A DNA stretch of 64,000 bases from Mesorhizobium sp. WSM4904 (GCF_029674545.1 NZ_CP121354.1:6587862-6651861), one strand, 5' to 3'. Numbered from the stretch's first letter, positions 1-9,073 are shown. The notes: generated from the letters alone by a model not told the origin. Numbers and translations: made by a program.

Positions 1-424
1 CCACGTGGTTCCCCCAATCCGTCGCTGCTTCGCAGCGCCACCTTTCCCCCTCCGGAGGGAAAGGAAGGGAACGTTGCTGGACGAGCGCTGACGGCAAAGA
101 GCTTGGCGCCTTTCCTCTACCCCGTCGATCGGGGGAGAGGTGGCTCGGCGAAGCCGAGACGGAGTGGGGGTCGACCAGCGCTACTTAGACAATGCATGCG
201 CCAAGCTGCCATGCACGCTATCGCCAAAGACCAGCCGCTTGGAAATGTGTGCACGCCGTAGCCGTTTTACGGGGAGAAATGCCCGGCAGTGCAATGTGGG
301 GCGGCGCCAAGGTTTCGATTTCTTTCGGACGGAGCGAGGGGTTCCGACATCGCCGACGTTGGCACTGCCCCTCATCCGCCCTTCGGGCGCCTTCTCCCCG
401 TGGAACGGGGAGAAGGAAAGAATT
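1..424. repeat. Intergenic stretch with REP-like hairpins
   Basis: I recognise no gene here. The stretch carries three groups of GC-rich short palindromes. Hairpins lie at 23-37 and 41-64, at 114-140 and 144-158, and at 377-389 and 390-416. They share the same style (a small stem with a TTCG or CGAAG-type loop next to a longer C-run/G-run stem) as palindromes at 21.7 kb and 43.0 kb. The last group sits directly after the hslO stop and could end that transcript. The family assignment is by eye only. Confidence 0.55.
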
Positions 425-1432
425 TCACTCGCCCGCGAATTCCGCCGGATCGAAGTCGTACTGCGTCGAGCAGAACTCGCAAGCGACATGGATGCCGCCG
501 TCCTCGGTGCTGTGCTCGATCTCCTCGGCCGAAAAGCCTTCGAGGATGCCGCGGATCTTCTCGCGCGAGCAGGAGCACTGGTCGGCGACGGGAACGCTGC
601 GGAAGACGCGCACGCCGTGCTCGTGGAACAGCCGGTAGAGCAGCCGCTCGGCGCCCACCATGGGGTCGATCAGCTCAGTCGGCTCGATGGTGCCGAGCAG
701 CGCCAGCAATTCCCGCCATGAATTGTCGGCCGGTTCGTGCGCCACGTCTCGCGGATCGCCGTCGCCACCCGAAATATCGGGCACGCGCATGCGCTCCGGC
801 GCCTGCGGCAGGAACTGCGCCAGGATGCCGCCCGCGCGCCATTGCTCGCGGGCGCCGCCCGGACCCGGCGTCACCAGCTTGGCAACCGACATCCTCAGAT
901 CGGTCGGGATCTGCTCGGACTGGCGGAAGTAGGTGCGCGCGGCGTCCTCCAGCGACGTGCCGTCGAGTTGGACGATGCCCTGATAACGCTGCGTGTGGGC
1001 GCCCTGATCGATGGTCAGCGCCAGAACGCCGGTGCCGAGCAGCTTCTCCTGCGAAGTCTCGCCCGAGGCCACCAGCGCCTGCAGCCGGTCGGCGTCGAAG
1101 CGCGCATAGGCGCGCAGCGCATGCGGTGTGGTGAAATCGGCCACCAGCATGTCGACCGGCCCGTCGGTGCGGGTCTGCAGGATGAACTTGCCCTCGAACT
1201 TCAGCGACGTGCCGAGCAGCACGGTGAGCACGCAGGCTTCCGCCAGCAGCCGCGCGACCGGTTCGGGATAGTCGTGACGGCTGAGAATGGCGTCGAGCAT
1301 CGGCCCGAGCTGCACGGTGCGACCGCGCACGTCGAGGGGCGCCACTTCGTAAGGCACGACATGGTCGTCGCCGGCGAAGCCGAATTCACCGAGTTTGGGT
1401 TGATGATCAGCCAATGGACGGGTTTCCAACAT
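425..1432 (-). CDS. hslO: Redox-regulated chaperone Hsp33
   Basis: Cytoplasmic holdase chaperone switched on by oxidation. The C-terminus has the four zinc-binding cysteines of the family: a CSC pair, 29 residues, then CEFC, which fits the CxC-x(27-32)-CxxC pattern. The 335-residue length is near the usual 290-330. I chose the ATG at 1432 because GGAG lies 7 nt upstream. An ATG at 1456 would add eight residues but has no well-spaced ribosome site. It is the third gene of the leftward argD-argF-hslO run, 147 bp after argF, an arrangement I know from other Rhizobiales. Hairpins at 377-416 follow its stop. Confidence 0.93.
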   Translation of the reverse strand: MLETRPLADHQPKLGEFGFAGDDHVVPYEVAPLDVRGRTVQLGPMLDAILSRHDYPEPVARLLAEACVLTVLLGTSLKFEGKFILQTRTDGPVDMLVADFTTPHALRAYARFDADRLQALVASGETSQEKLLGTGVLALTIDQGAHTQRYQGIVQLDGTSLEDAARTYFRQSEQIPTDLRMSVAKLVTPGPGGAREQWRAGGILAQFLPQAPERMRVPDISGGDGDPRDVAHEPADNSWRELLALLGTIEPTELIDPMVGAERLLYRLFHEHGVRVFRSVPVADQCSCSREKIRGILEGFSAEEIEHSTEDGGIHVACEFCSTQYDFDPAEFAGE

Positions 1433-1579
1433 GACAAAGCTCCGGGGCGCGTCCATCCCGCTTTGCAGGCGGCATGGGTCGAAGCGCGTTCGATTTGCGT
1501 GATGGCCCGCAAATAGGCATCACACATCGCCAGATCAAGTTGGTCCGGATCAAGACAATCCGGTTCAAGTCGGGCCTTC

Positions 1580-2491
1580 TCAAGCGCCCAGGCACCAGGC
1601 CAGCACCGCTTTCTGGGCGTGCAGCCGGTTTTCGGCCTCGTCGAACACCACCGAATGCGGCCCGTCGATCACCTCGTCGGTGACCTCCTCGCCTCGGTGC
1701 GCCGGCAGGCAGTGCATGAAGAGCGCGTCGGACTTCGCCTTGGCCATCAGCGCGGCGTTGACCTGGTAAGGCAGGAAGACGTTGTGGCCGCGGGCGCGAT
1801 GCTCCTGGCCCATCGACACCCAGCTGTCGGTGACGACGCAATCCGCCTGGTCGACTGCCTCCTCGGCCGAGTGGGCAAACCTGACCTTGCCGCCATTGGC
1901 CTTCGCCCAGTCGACGTATTTCTCGAACGGCTCGCTGCCTTCCGGCACCGCGACGTTAAGGTTGAAGCGGAACCGCGCCGAGGCTTCGAGCAGCGAGTGC
2001 AGCACGTTGTTGCCGTCGCCGGTCCAGGCGAAGGTCCTGCCGGCGACCGGACCGCGATGCTCCTCGTAGGTCATGATGTCGGCCATCAGCTGGCACGGGT
2101 GGGTGTCGTCGGTGAGCCCGTTGATGACCGGAACGGTGGCGTTTTCGGTGAGCTCCAGCAGCCGTTCATGCGAGGTGGTGCGGATCATGATGGCGTCGAC
2201 GTAGCGCGACAGCACCTTGGCGGTGTCGGCGATGGTTTCGGAACGGCCGAGCTGCATTTCGGTGCCTGTCAGCATGATGGTCTCGCCGCCAAGCTGGCGC
2301 ATGCCGACATCAAAGGAAACGCGCGTGCGCGTCGACGGCTTGTCGAAGATCATGGCCAACACCTTGCCTTCGAGCGGCTTCGAACGCTCGCCGGCCTTGA
2401 GCCTGGTCTTTCGCGCCACCGCATCGTCCAGCATCGAGCGCAGGTCGCCGGCGGAAACGGCTGACAGGTCGGTGAAGTGGCGAACACTCAT
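1580..2491 (-). CDS. argF: Ornithine carbamoyltransferase
   Basis: Makes citrulline from ornithine and carbamoyl phosphate, the sixth step of arginine synthesis, in the cytoplasm. The carbamoyl-phosphate loop STRTR lies near residue 55. HPCQ lies in the middle, and the ornithine-side motif [10 protein letters not shown] is near the C-terminus. The 303-residue length is normal. The ATG at 2491 has GGAA seven bases upstream; an in-frame TTG at 2497 would add two residues. It follows argD with only 15 bp between stop and ATG, so the two are almost certainly co-transcribed and probably share control through the argD leader. Confidence 0.96.
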   Translation of the reverse strand: MSVRHFTDLSAVSAGDLRSMLDDAVARKTRLKAGERSKPLEGKVLAMIFDKPSTRTRVSFDVGMRQLGGETIMLTGTEMQLGRSETIADTAKVLSRYVDAIMIRTTSHERLLELTENATVPVINGLTDDTHPCQLMADIMTYEEHRGPVAGRTFAWTGDGNNVLHSLLEASARFRFNLNVAVPEGSEPFEKYVDWAKANGGKVRFAHSAEEAVDQADCVVTDSWVSMGQEHRARGHNVFLPYQVNAALMAKAKSDALFMHCLPAHRGEEVTDEVIDGPHSVVFDEAENRLHAQKAVLAWCLGA

Positions 2492-2506
2492 CGGCAAATT
2501 CCAGAA

Positions 2507-3706
2507 TTACTTCGCGGCTTCGGCCGCAATGGCGTCGGTCAAGCGCTTGGCGCCGGCGCGAATACGCTTCAGCGCCTCGCCGATCTCTTCGTCGGTGACG
2601 GTGAGCGGCGGCAAGAGACGAATGACGTTGTCGCCGGCCGGCACGGCGAGCAAGTGCTGGTCGCGCAGCGCCATGTTCACCTTGGTGTTGGGCATGGCGC
2701 ATTTCAGCCCAAGCATCAGGCCGGTTCCCCTGATGCCTTCGATGACGTCGGGATATTCGTCGACGACCGCGGCAAGGCCCTGCTTGAGCAGCAGCGCCTT
2801 GCGCTGGACATCCTCGAGGAAGCCGTCGGCCAGCACGACGTCGAGCACGGCATTGCCCACCGCCATCGCCAGCGGATTGCCGCCGAAGGTGGTGCCGTGC
2901 ACACCGGCCGTCATGCCGGTCGCGGCCTCGTCGGTGGCGAGGCAGGCGCCCATCGGGAAGCCGCCGCCGATACCCTTGGCAATCGCCATCAAGTCGGGGG
3001 TCACGCCGCTCCATTCATGTGCGAACAGCTTGCCGGTGCGGCCGATGCCGCACTGGACCTCGTCGAAAATCAGAAGCAGGCCGTGCTGGTCGCAGAGCTG
3101 GCGCAGGCGCTTCAGCGACTGCGTCGGCACCGGGCGGATGCCGCCCTCGCCCTGCACCGGTTCGATCAGGATCGCCGCGGTCTCCGGCGTGATCGCCTTT
3201 TCGGCGGCGTCGATGTCGTCGAACGCTACCTGGTCGAAACCCTCGACCTTCGGTCCGAAGCCTTCGAGATATTTGTACTGGCCGCCGGCGGCGATGGTCG
3301 CCAGGGTGCGGCCGTGGAAGGCGCCCTCGAAGGTGATGATGCGGAAACGCTCCGGATGGCCCTTGACGAAATGGTAACGCCGCGCCGTCTTGATGGCGCA
3401 TTCCAGCGCCTCGGCGCCGGAATTGGTGAAGAACACCTTGTCGGCAAAGGTCGCCTTGACCAGCCGTTCGCCCAGGCGGCGCTGCTCCGGGATCTCGTAG
3501 AGGTTCGAGACGTGCCACAGCTTGGCGGCCTGCTCGGTGAGCGCCGCGACCAGGTGCGGATGGCTGTGGCCCAGCGAGTTCACGGCGATACCGCCGGCGA
3601 AATCGAGATATCGCTCGCCCTTATCGGTGACCAGCCAGGTCCCCTCCCCGCGGTCGAAAGCCAGGGGTGCGCGAGCAAAAGTCTCGTAAAGCGCCGAACC
3701 GCTCAT
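2507..3706 (-). CDS. argD: Acetylornithine/succinyldiaminopimelate aminotransferase
   Basis: PLP-dependent class III aminotransferase that converts N-acetylglutamate semialdehyde to N-acetylornithine; family members can also act in lysine synthesis. At 399 residues it is full length. The segment [16 protein letters not shown] holds the PLP-contacting Asp, and [14 protein letters not shown] holds the Schiff-base lysine. It is first in the leftward argD-argF-hslO operon. Its ATG overlaps by one base (TAATG) the stop codon of a 21-codon Arg-rich mini-ORF. A terminator-type hairpin lies 27-51 bp upstream, which suggests attenuation or translational coupling. Confidence 0.95.
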   Translation of the reverse strand: MSGSALYETFARAPLAFDRGEGTWLVTDKGERYLDFAGGIAVNSLGHSHPHLVAALTEQAAKLWHVSNLYEIPEQRRLGERLVKATFADKVFFTNSGAEALECAIKTARRYHFVKGHPERFRIITFEGAFHGRTLATIAAGGQYKYLEGFGPKVEGFDQVAFDDIDAAEKAITPETAAILIEPVQGEGGIRPVPTQSLKRLRQLCDQHGLLLIFDEVQCGIGRTGKLFAHEWSGVTPDLMAIAKGIGGGFPMGACLATDEAATGMTAGVHGTTFGGNPLAMAVGNAVLDVVLADGFLEDVQRKALLLKQGLAAVVDEYPDVIEGIRGTGLMLGLKCAMPNTKVNMALRDQHLLAVPAGDNVIRLLPPLTVTDEEIGEALKRIRAGAKRLTDAIAAEAAK

Positions 3707-3771
3707 TATATGCGTCTCCGGAACCGGAAATCAAAAAAGCCGCCAATGCGGCGGCCTTTGCGGCTTATCAT
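3706..3771 (-). promoter_or_regulatory. Putative argD leader peptide ORF
   Basis: A 21-codon ORF runs from ATG at 3771 to a TAA whose last base is the first base of the argD ATG. It encodes 7 arginines (codons CGC x4, CGG x2, AGA x1), two of them adjacent at residues 7-8 and three adjacent at 18-20. A rho-independent-type hairpin lies inside it. A leader peptide rich in the pathway's end product plus a terminator is the classic attenuator layout. Against this, its ATG has only a weak ribosome site. A promoter-like pair (TTGACT near 3794, 17 bp, GATAAG near 3771) would also start transcription downstream of that ATG. Confidence 0.4.
3733..3757 (-). terminator. Terminator-like hairpin in the argD leader
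   Basis: Read leftwards the strand gives GCCGCC, a 5-base loop, GGCGGC and then six T. No leftward gene lies upstream that it could terminate, because gcrA diverges. It therefore can only act on the argD transcript itself. An alternative pairing of a more upstream AAGCCGC with GCGGCTT is also possible. This is consistent with an attenuator. Confidence 0.6.
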
Positions 3772-4062
3772 GTTTTTCGGCCATGAAGTCAACGAAAACG
3801 TCGCGCAGAAGCGCGCGGCAAGCCCCCGACGGCACGCCGGCTCATCAGCGGTCAGGCAAGTTGGGGAAAACCGAAAAAACCGAATCGTGTTGCCCTGGGG
3901 ACTCTTGTCACCGAGTCAGCGCATAAGGTATTTGTAGTTGAGAAATAGCTAGATTTCGTGCGGCGGATCTAATCACCCGGTATATGTGGTGTTGTTTGCC
4001 CGGCGGGAGCCGGGGCGGGAAGGGATTCTGACTGCCGTACGCCTCAGCAGGAGCGCGGTCTC
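3772..4062. promoter_or_regulatory. argD/gcrA divergent promoter region with GANTC sites
   Basis: No gene seen. Three GANTC sites, the target of the CcrM methylase, lie at 3882-3886, 3913-3917 and 4024-4028; the last is 35 bp before the gcrA ATG. In Caulobacter, GcrA acts at methylated GANTC promoters, so control of gcrA by methylation state is a reasonable hypothesis. A possible argD promoter (TTGACT, 17 bp, GATAAG) lies at the left edge on the minus strand. Confidence 0.4.
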
Positions 4063-4581
4063 ATGAACTGGACTGACGAGCGGGTCGAACTTCTCAGGAA
4101 ATTGTGGTCGGAGGGTCTGAGCGCCAGCCAGATCGCCGCACAGCTCGGCGGCGTGAGCCGCAACGCCGTCATCGGCAAGGTGCATCGCCTGAAACTGTCG
4201 GGCCGCGGCCGCGCGACCGCCGCGCCGGCGCGCCAGAAGAAGGCGACGCAAGGGGCCTCGATGCAGAAATCGGTGGCTCGAGCCGCAAGTGCTTCACGTC
4301 ACGTGACGGCCTCCATCGGCGCGACCGCGCTGCAGGTGCAGTTCGACGCGGAGCCGGTGGCGCGCCACTACATCCGCCCGGTCGAAAACGTCGTGGTGCC
4401 GATCTCGCGCAACCTGCAGCTCGTCGAGCTGACCGAGCGCACCTGCAAGTGGCCGAACGGCGATCCGCTGTCGGAAGACTTCAGCTTCTGCGGCAACGAC
4501 GCCGCAGAAACCGGCCCGTACTGCAAATATCACGCCCGGGTCGCCTTCCAGCCGGCGGCGGAGCGGCGCAGAAGCCGCTGA
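4063..4581 (+). CDS. gcrA: Cell-cycle regulator GcrA
   Basis: Alphaproteobacterial cell-cycle transcription factor that binds RNA polymerase sigma70 and activates promoters bearing methylated GANTC. Residues 1-45 form the family's helix-turn-helix, opening MNWTDERVELLRKLWSEGLS and followed by SRNAVIGKVHRL. A low-complexity Ala/Arg-rich linker follows. The conserved C-terminal sigma-binding part contains TCKWPNGDP and FCGND with CKYH. The 172-residue length is typical. AGGAG lies 11-15 nt upstream of the ATG. A GANTC site sits 35 bp upstream of the start. A perfect 38-bp hairpin begins at its last base. Confidence 0.95.
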   Translation: MNWTDERVELLRKLWSEGLSASQIAAQLGGVSRNAVIGKVHRLKLSGRGRATAAPARQKKATQGASMQKSVARAASASRHVTASIGATALQVQFDAEPVARHYIRPVENVVVPISRNLQLVELTERTCKWPNGDPLSEDFSFCGNDAAETGPYCKYHARVAFQPAAERRRSR

Positions 4582-4680
4582 GCGAATAGCGAATAGCGAA
4601 TAGCGAATAAAACGGCTTAGCTTCTGACAGGGAGCAAGCCGTTTTATTCGCTATTCGCTATTCGCTATTCGCTATTCGCT
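4581..4680. repeat. Heptamer-repeat inverted repeat, gcrA/corA bidirectional terminator candidate
   Basis: The left arm (4581-4618) is built of a GCGAATA heptamer repeated, ending in AAAACGGCTT. The right arm (4636-4680) is its reverse complement with two more heptamers. The first 38 bp pair perfectly around a 17-base loop. It exactly fills the gap between the convergent gcrA and corA genes, which ends 5 bp beyond it. The A-rich/T-rich foot of the stem would suit termination in both directions. The extra heptamers on one side suggest slippage growth. The heptamer makes the copy number potentially variable. Confidence 0.8.
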
Positions 4681-4685
4681 CTCTC

Positions 4686-5696
4686 TCACAGCCATCCATT
4701 CTTCCTGAACCGCCAGTACAGAAACGCGCAGATCAGCGCGATCGCCACCAGCACGCTCGGGTAGCCATATTCCATCTTGAGTTCCGGCATGTCCGTAAAG
4801 TTCATGCCGTAGATGCCGGCGAAGGCCGTCGGCACTGCCAGGATGGCTGCCCATGAGGCAAGCTTCTTGGAGATCGCCGTTTCCTGGCTCTGTCCGACCA
4901 GAAGGCTGGCTTCGAAGGCGAAGGCCAGAACCTCTCGCAGGCTGTCTACCTTCTCCTGCACGGTACGTATGTGGTCGGTCACGTCGCGGAACAGCGGATG
5001 CATGGCGGCGTGGATCTGCGGCAGCTCGGCGCTGGTGAGCCGCCGGCAGACCTCGACCAGCGGCAGCGCCGCATTGCGCAGCCTGAGCAGGTCGCGGCGC
5101 AACATGTAGAGCCGTTCGATATCGGTGCCGCTCATCGGCTTCAGCAGCACCTTGTCCTCGATCGCCTCGACCTCGTCCTCGATCTGCTCGAGCACCGGCA
5201 TGTAGTTGTCGACGATGAAATCGAGGATGGCGTAGAGGACGAAATCCTCGCCCTTGGCCAACGAGGACGGGCAGCTTTCCCAGTGCTGGCGCACCGGGGC
5301 GTAGGAGGTCGACGGACCGTGCCTGACGCTGACGATATAGCCGGTGCCGACGAAGAGATGGGTCTCGCCGAAGGTGACGCGGCCTTCGATCAGCTGGGCG
5401 GTGCGGGCAACGATGAACAAGGCGTCGCCATATTGCTCGAGCTTCGGCCGCTGATGCGGGTGCTCGGCGTCCTCGATCGCCAGATCGTGCAGATGGAACT
5501 GCGCCTGCACCCTGAGCAACAGGTTGCGGTCCGGCTCGAGCAGGCCGATCCAGACGACATGGCCGGGCCTTGCCGCCCATACACCAGCCTCTTCGATCGG
5601 AATGTCGGCAATGCGCTTGCCGGCGGAATACACGCTGGACGCAATGATGCCGGATGGCGGCTGGCGGGCCGGGGTCAGGTTTCGAACTTGTTCCAT
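4686..5696 (-). CDS. corA: CorA-family magnesium/cobalt transporter
   Basis: Inner-membrane divalent-cation channel. The C-terminus has the family signature YGMNFTDMPEL between two hydrophobic segments, of which the second ends VAIALICAFLYWRF and is followed by a short basic tail. The long N-terminal part is the cytoplasmic funnel domain with acidic helices (LEQIEDEVEAIEDKVL). Length 336, close to the usual 315-330. It is transcribed leftwards, 87 bp after phoU, and could share its transcript. It converges on gcrA with the heptamer hairpin between them. Confidence 0.92.
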   Translation of the reverse strand: MEQVRNLTPARQPPSGIIASSVYSAGKRIADIPIEEAGVWAARPGHVVWIGLLEPDRNLLLRVQAQFHLHDLAIEDAEHPHQRPKLEQYGDALFIVARTAQLIEGRVTFGETHLFVGTGYIVSVRHGPSTSYAPVRQHWESCPSSLAKGEDFVLYAILDFIVDNYMPVLEQIEDEVEAIEDKVLLKPMSGTDIERLYMLRRDLLRLRNAALPLVEVCRRLTSAELPQIHAAMHPLFRDVTDHIRTVQEKVDSLREVLAFAFEASLLVGQSQETAISKKLASWAAILAVPTAFAGIYGMNFTDMPELKMEYGYPSVLVAIALICAFLYWRFRKNGWL

Positions 5697-5783
5697 CGCA
5701 ACCTCCCGAGACAGCGACTGACAAAATCGCTGTACCTGGAGGAGCTTAGCCTAAATTAGAAAGCCGTTCGAGAGGCCGCCTGT

Positions 5784-6509
5784 TCACTTAGCCGATACCG
5801 TCCCCGGGGACACCACCTGGTCGGTCTTGTCGCCCTTCGGTCGATCGGCCGGCATCTGGTCGCCGGTGACGATGTAGTAGATGGTTTCGGCGATGTTGGT
5901 GGCGTGATCGCCGATGCGCTCGATGTTCTTGGCGCAGAAGAGCAGATGCGTGCAGGGCGTGATATTGCGCGGATCCTCCATCATGTAGGTCAGGAGCTCG
6001 CGAAACAACGAGGTGTACATGGCGTCGATCTGGTCGTCGCGGTCGCGCACGAAGCCGATCTTGTCGACCGAGCGCGACGCATAGACGTCGAGCACTTCCT
6101 TGAGCTGCGTCAGGGCGAGGTCGGCCAGCGCTTCGAGGCCGCGGAACAGGCTGTTCGGCTGGCGGCCGTCGATGACGGCCGCGACGCGCTTGGCGACGTT
6201 CTTGCCCAGATCGCCGACGCGCTCGATGTCGGCCGAGATGCGGATGGCGCCGACGATCTCGCGCAGATCGGTCGCCATCGGCTGGCGCTTGGCGATGATG
6301 ATGATCGCCTTGTCGTCGATCTCGCGCTGGCCCTCGTCGAGGACGAGATCGTCCTGAATGACCTTCTGGGCAAGGCCCGGATCGGCGTTGACCAGGGCCG
6401 CGATCGCCTGCTCGACCATGCGCTCGGCATGCCCGCCCATGGCGGCGATGCGCTTCGACAGGAATTTCAGCTCTTCGTCATAGGCACTGACAATGTGAAC
6501 GGATTGCAT
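5784..6509 (-). CDS. phoU: Phosphate-signalling protein PhoU
   Basis: Peripheral cytoplasmic protein that links the Pst phosphate transporter to the PhoR kinase and represses the Pho regulon when phosphate is plentiful. It shows the two three-helix repeats of the family with metal-binding motifs RISADIERVGDLGKN and KNIERIGDHATN. Length 241 is typical. It lies 105 bp downstream of phoR on the same strand. In many rhizobia pstSCAB genes and phoB sit in this neighbourhood; here none is present between or beside them. Confidence 0.95.
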   Translation of the reverse strand: MQSVHIVSAYDEELKFLSKRIAAMGGHAERMVEQAIAALVNADPGLAQKVIQDDLVLDEGQREIDDKAIIIIAKRQPMATDLREIVGAIRISADIERVGDLGKNVAKRVAAVIDGRQPNSLFRGLEALADLALTQLKEVLDVYASRSVDKIGFVRDRDDQIDAMYTSLFRELLTYMMEDPRNITPCTHLLFCAKNIERIGDHATNIAETIYYIVTGDQMPADRPKGDKTDQVVSPGTVSAK

Positions 6510-6614
6510 GGATATGCCTTCCCGGTGTCTGCCGGCTGCGTTCCCTCAATCTGTCGCTGATACGCGAACCGGATGACAGAAAGACGAAATTGCCGGTTAG
6601 CAACCAATACACAA

Positions 6615-7880
6615 TCAGCGAGCCGGCAAATGAACAGTGAACGCCGCGCCCTTGCCGACTTCCGACTTGATCGACAGTCTAGCATTATGACGTGTCAATA
6701 TATGCTTGACGATGGAAAGGCCAAGGCCGGTGCCTTTCTGGGTCCGGCTGTTTTCGACATCGACGCGGTAGAAGCGCTCCGTGATGCGGGGAATATGTTC
6801 CTCGGCAATGCCGGGACCGTAGTCTCTTATGGTGACGTCGATGCCGGCATCCGGGCCATCCTCGCTGGCGGCGATGGATACGGTAACGCGCCCGCCCGAC
6901 TGGCCGTATTTACAGGCATTTTCCAGGAGGTTCTCGAAAACCTGGAAGAGCTCGTCGCGGTCGCCGGGCACGGAAATCGGGCCAGCGATGAAATCCCGTT
7001 CGATGACGAGACCGTTCTCGCTGGCCAGCGGACCGAGAGAATCGATGACGCTGTCGATGGTCTGGCGGAGATCGACCTCCGTTCCCGGCCTCAGATAGGG
7101 TTTCATCTCCAGCCGCGATAGCGACAACAGGTCGTCGATCAGGCGCGCCATGCGGCCCGTCTGGTTCTGCATGATCTGCAGGAACTGGTCGCGCGCCGCC
7201 GGATCGCTGCGCGCCGGGCCGCGCAAGGTCTCGATGAAGCCGGCGATCGAAGCGAGCGGAGTGCGTAGCTCATGGCTGGCATTGGCGATGAAGTCGGCGC
7301 GCATCCGATCGATGCGGCGCGTCTCGCTCTGGTCCTTGAACACCAGCACGTAGAGATCGGTGGCATGGCCGACCGAGGACGCGCTCACCCGATATGTCCG
7401 CTCGACCGGCAGCTTTTCAGTGTAGTCGACGACATCGGACGCCACGGCTCCCGAGACGATACCGTCCAGCAAGGCCTGCATTTCCGGCGCACGGAATTTG
7501 AGCGACAGCGACATGCCGGGCGCCAGTCCGCCGAAGGCGGCGAAGGCGGCCGCGTTGGCGTGGACGATGGTGGCGGCATGGTCGAAGATGATCAGCGGAT
7601 CGGCGACGGCCGCCGCAAGATATTCGCCGGAGAGCCGCTGCAGGCCGCCGGCCTCGATCGCCGCCGCGTCGTCTGCGGCTTGCCGCTCCACGTGGGCGGG
7701 CAGCACCGCGGCTGCGACCAGCAGCGCCATGGCCAGCAGCGGCACATAGATCGAAACGCCGCCGAAGCCGTAGACCATGAGAACAGCGACGACGGCCGCG
7801 GCCAGCAACCAGCGGCTGCGCCGCAGCCGGGCGACGATGGCTTGCGTCGCGCCTTTCCGCTCTGCGCCTGTATCGACCAT
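6615..7880 (-). CDS. phoR: Phosphate-regulon sensor histidine kinase PhoR
   Basis: Membrane sensor kinase of the Pho response, expected to phosphorylate PhoB. Two hydrophobic segments lie around residues 19-55, followed by a PAS-like region and a HisKA helix with the phospho-acceptor His at about 203 (NASHELRTPL). The ATPase boxes follow: N box ENLLENACKYG, G1 RDYGPGI, F box ERFYRVD, G2 GTGLGLSIVKH. I use the ATG at 7880 (421 residues); a GTG at 7916 would add 12. PhoU follows directly. PhoB is not in the window. Confidence 0.9.
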   Translation of the reverse strand: MVDTGAERKGATQAIVARLRRSRWLLAAAVVAVLMVYGFGGVSIYVPLLAMALLVAAAVLPAHVERQAADDAAAIEAGGLQRLSGEYLAAAVADPLIIFDHAATIVHANAAAFAAFGGLAPGMSLSLKFRAPEMQALLDGIVSGAVASDVVDYTEKLPVERTYRVSASSVGHATDLYVLVFKDQSETRRIDRMRADFIANASHELRTPLASIAGFIETLRGPARSDPAARDQFLQIMQNQTGRMARLIDDLLSLSRLEMKPYLRPGTEVDLRQTIDSVIDSLGPLASENGLVIERDFIAGPISVPGDRDELFQVFENLLENACKYGQSGGRVTVSIAASEDGPDAGIDVTIRDYGPGIAEEHIPRITERFYRVDVENSRTQKGTGLGLSIVKHILTRHNARLSIKSEVGKGAAFTVHLPAR

Positions 7881-7923
7881 GCGCTGCCCCGTATCCCTCC
7901 GCCGGTGAGACCTCACCGGACCG

Positions 7924-7973
7924 GCGCATGACCCCGGAAAAATCGGAATCGATTTTCTGGAATGTTCATGCGC
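7924..7973. repeat. Half RIME-like palindrome
   Basis: GCGCATGA and TCATGCGC arms flank an inner CCGGAAAA-type stem, the same architecture as the second palindrome of the RIME-like elements in the tad region. It lies between the divergent phoR and ppk2 genes. Confidence 0.5.
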
Positions 7974-8067
7974 AAAATCAAAGTGCTACGAGGCGCTGCG
8001 CCCGGACGGACGCAACGCCGTGGAGGCTCCCATAGCATGAGTCCGCAAGCTGGAAAGGTTCGTCTCG

Positions 8068-8973
8068 ATGAAAAAAGCCAAGGAAGAAACCGAAGCGGCG
8101 CCTGCCACGGGGCCGATCAAGATCAAGATCGGCGGCAAGGAACGCGAGTTCGACATCGACAATCCCGTGCTTCCGGACTGGATCGAGGACAACAAGCTCA
8201 CCGCCGGCGGCTATCCTTACGACAAGAAGATGAACAGCGAGGACTACGAGAAGGAGCTCGAGCGCCTGCAGATCGAGCTGGTCAAGGCGCAGGCCTGGCT
8301 GCAGGCGACCGGCAAGCGGGTGATGGCACTGTTCGAGGGACGCGACGCGGCCGGCAAGGGCGGCACGATCTTCGTGCTGCGGCAGTACATGAACCCGCGC
8401 ACGGCGCGCAACGTGGCGCTGACCAAGCCAACGTCGCCGGAGCTTGGGCAATGGTATTATCAGCGCTATGTCGACCATTTCCCGACCTCGGGCGAGTTCG
8501 TCACCTTCGACCGCTCCTGGTACAACCGCGCCGGCGTCGAGCCGGTCATGGGATTCTGCACACCGGAACAGCACGAGAAATTCCTCGACGAGACGCCGCA
8601 TTTCGAGCGCATGATCTCAAACGAGGGCATCCACTTCTTCAAATTCTGGCTGAATATCGGCCGGGAAACGCAGCTCGAACGGTTCCACGACCGGCGTTGG
8701 TCGCCGCTGAAGAACTGGAAGTTCTCGCCCATCGACATCGCCGGCATCAACAAATGGGACGACTACACCAAGGCGCGCGATCTCATGGTCGAGCGCACCC
8801 ACAAGGAGTTCGCGCCGTGGATCATCGTGCGCGCCAACGACAAGCGCCGCGCACGGCTCGCCGTCATCCAGCGGATCCTGTTGTCGCTGCCTTATGCTGG
8901 GCGCGATCTCGACGTCATCTGGAAGGAAGACAAGAAAATCGTCGGCGAAGGGCCGTCGTTCCTGGATAAATAG
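8068..8973 (+). CDS. ppk2: Polyphosphate kinase 2
   Basis: Cytoplasmic PPK2-family kinase that transfers phosphate between polyphosphate and nucleoside diphosphates. The Walker A motif GRDAAGKGG lies at about residues 91-99 and Walker B DRSWYNRA at about 148-155. The lid region has the basic run NDKRRARLA. Length 301 with one PPK2 domain fits class I. GGAAAGG lies 7-13 nt before the ATG. It is divergent from phoR, so polyphosphate use and phosphate sensing sit together. A perfect 14-bp stem followed by T4 (9024-9063) ends the transcript. Confidence 0.93.
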   Translation: MKKAKEETEAAPATGPIKIKIGGKEREFDIDNPVLPDWIEDNKLTAGGYPYDKKMNSEDYEKELERLQIELVKAQAWLQATGKRVMALFEGRDAAGKGGTIFVLRQYMNPRTARNVALTKPTSPELGQWYYQRYVDHFPTSGEFVTFDRSWYNRAGVEPVMGFCTPEQHEKFLDETPHFERMISNEGIHFFKFWLNIGRETQLERFHDRRWSPLKNWKFSPIDIAGINKWDDYTKARDLMVERTHKEFAPWIIVRANDKRRARLAVIQRILLSLPYAGRDLDVIWKEDKKIVGEGPSFLDK

Positions 8974-9023
8974 CTTTCCGAGACGTGACATTCGGGGGCG
9001 CCCGCCGACTTTCGTCCGACTTA

Positions 9024-9064
9024 CAGCGCCGCGCATCTTTCGGATGCGCGGCGCTGAGGTTTTA
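9024..9064 (+). terminator. Rho-independent terminator of ppk2
   Basis: A 14-bp perfect stem (9024-9037 with 9043-9056) around a 5-base TTTCG-type loop is followed by AGGTTTT. It lies 50 bp after the ppk2 stop and ahead of the convergent crotonase gene. Confidence 0.8.
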
Positions 9065-9073
9065 CGAGAGTGC

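Noticed and set aside
4582..4680. CRISPR-like array from the heptamer repeats
   Set aside because: The units are 7 bp with no spacers and face each other as one inverted repeat; no cas genes are near.
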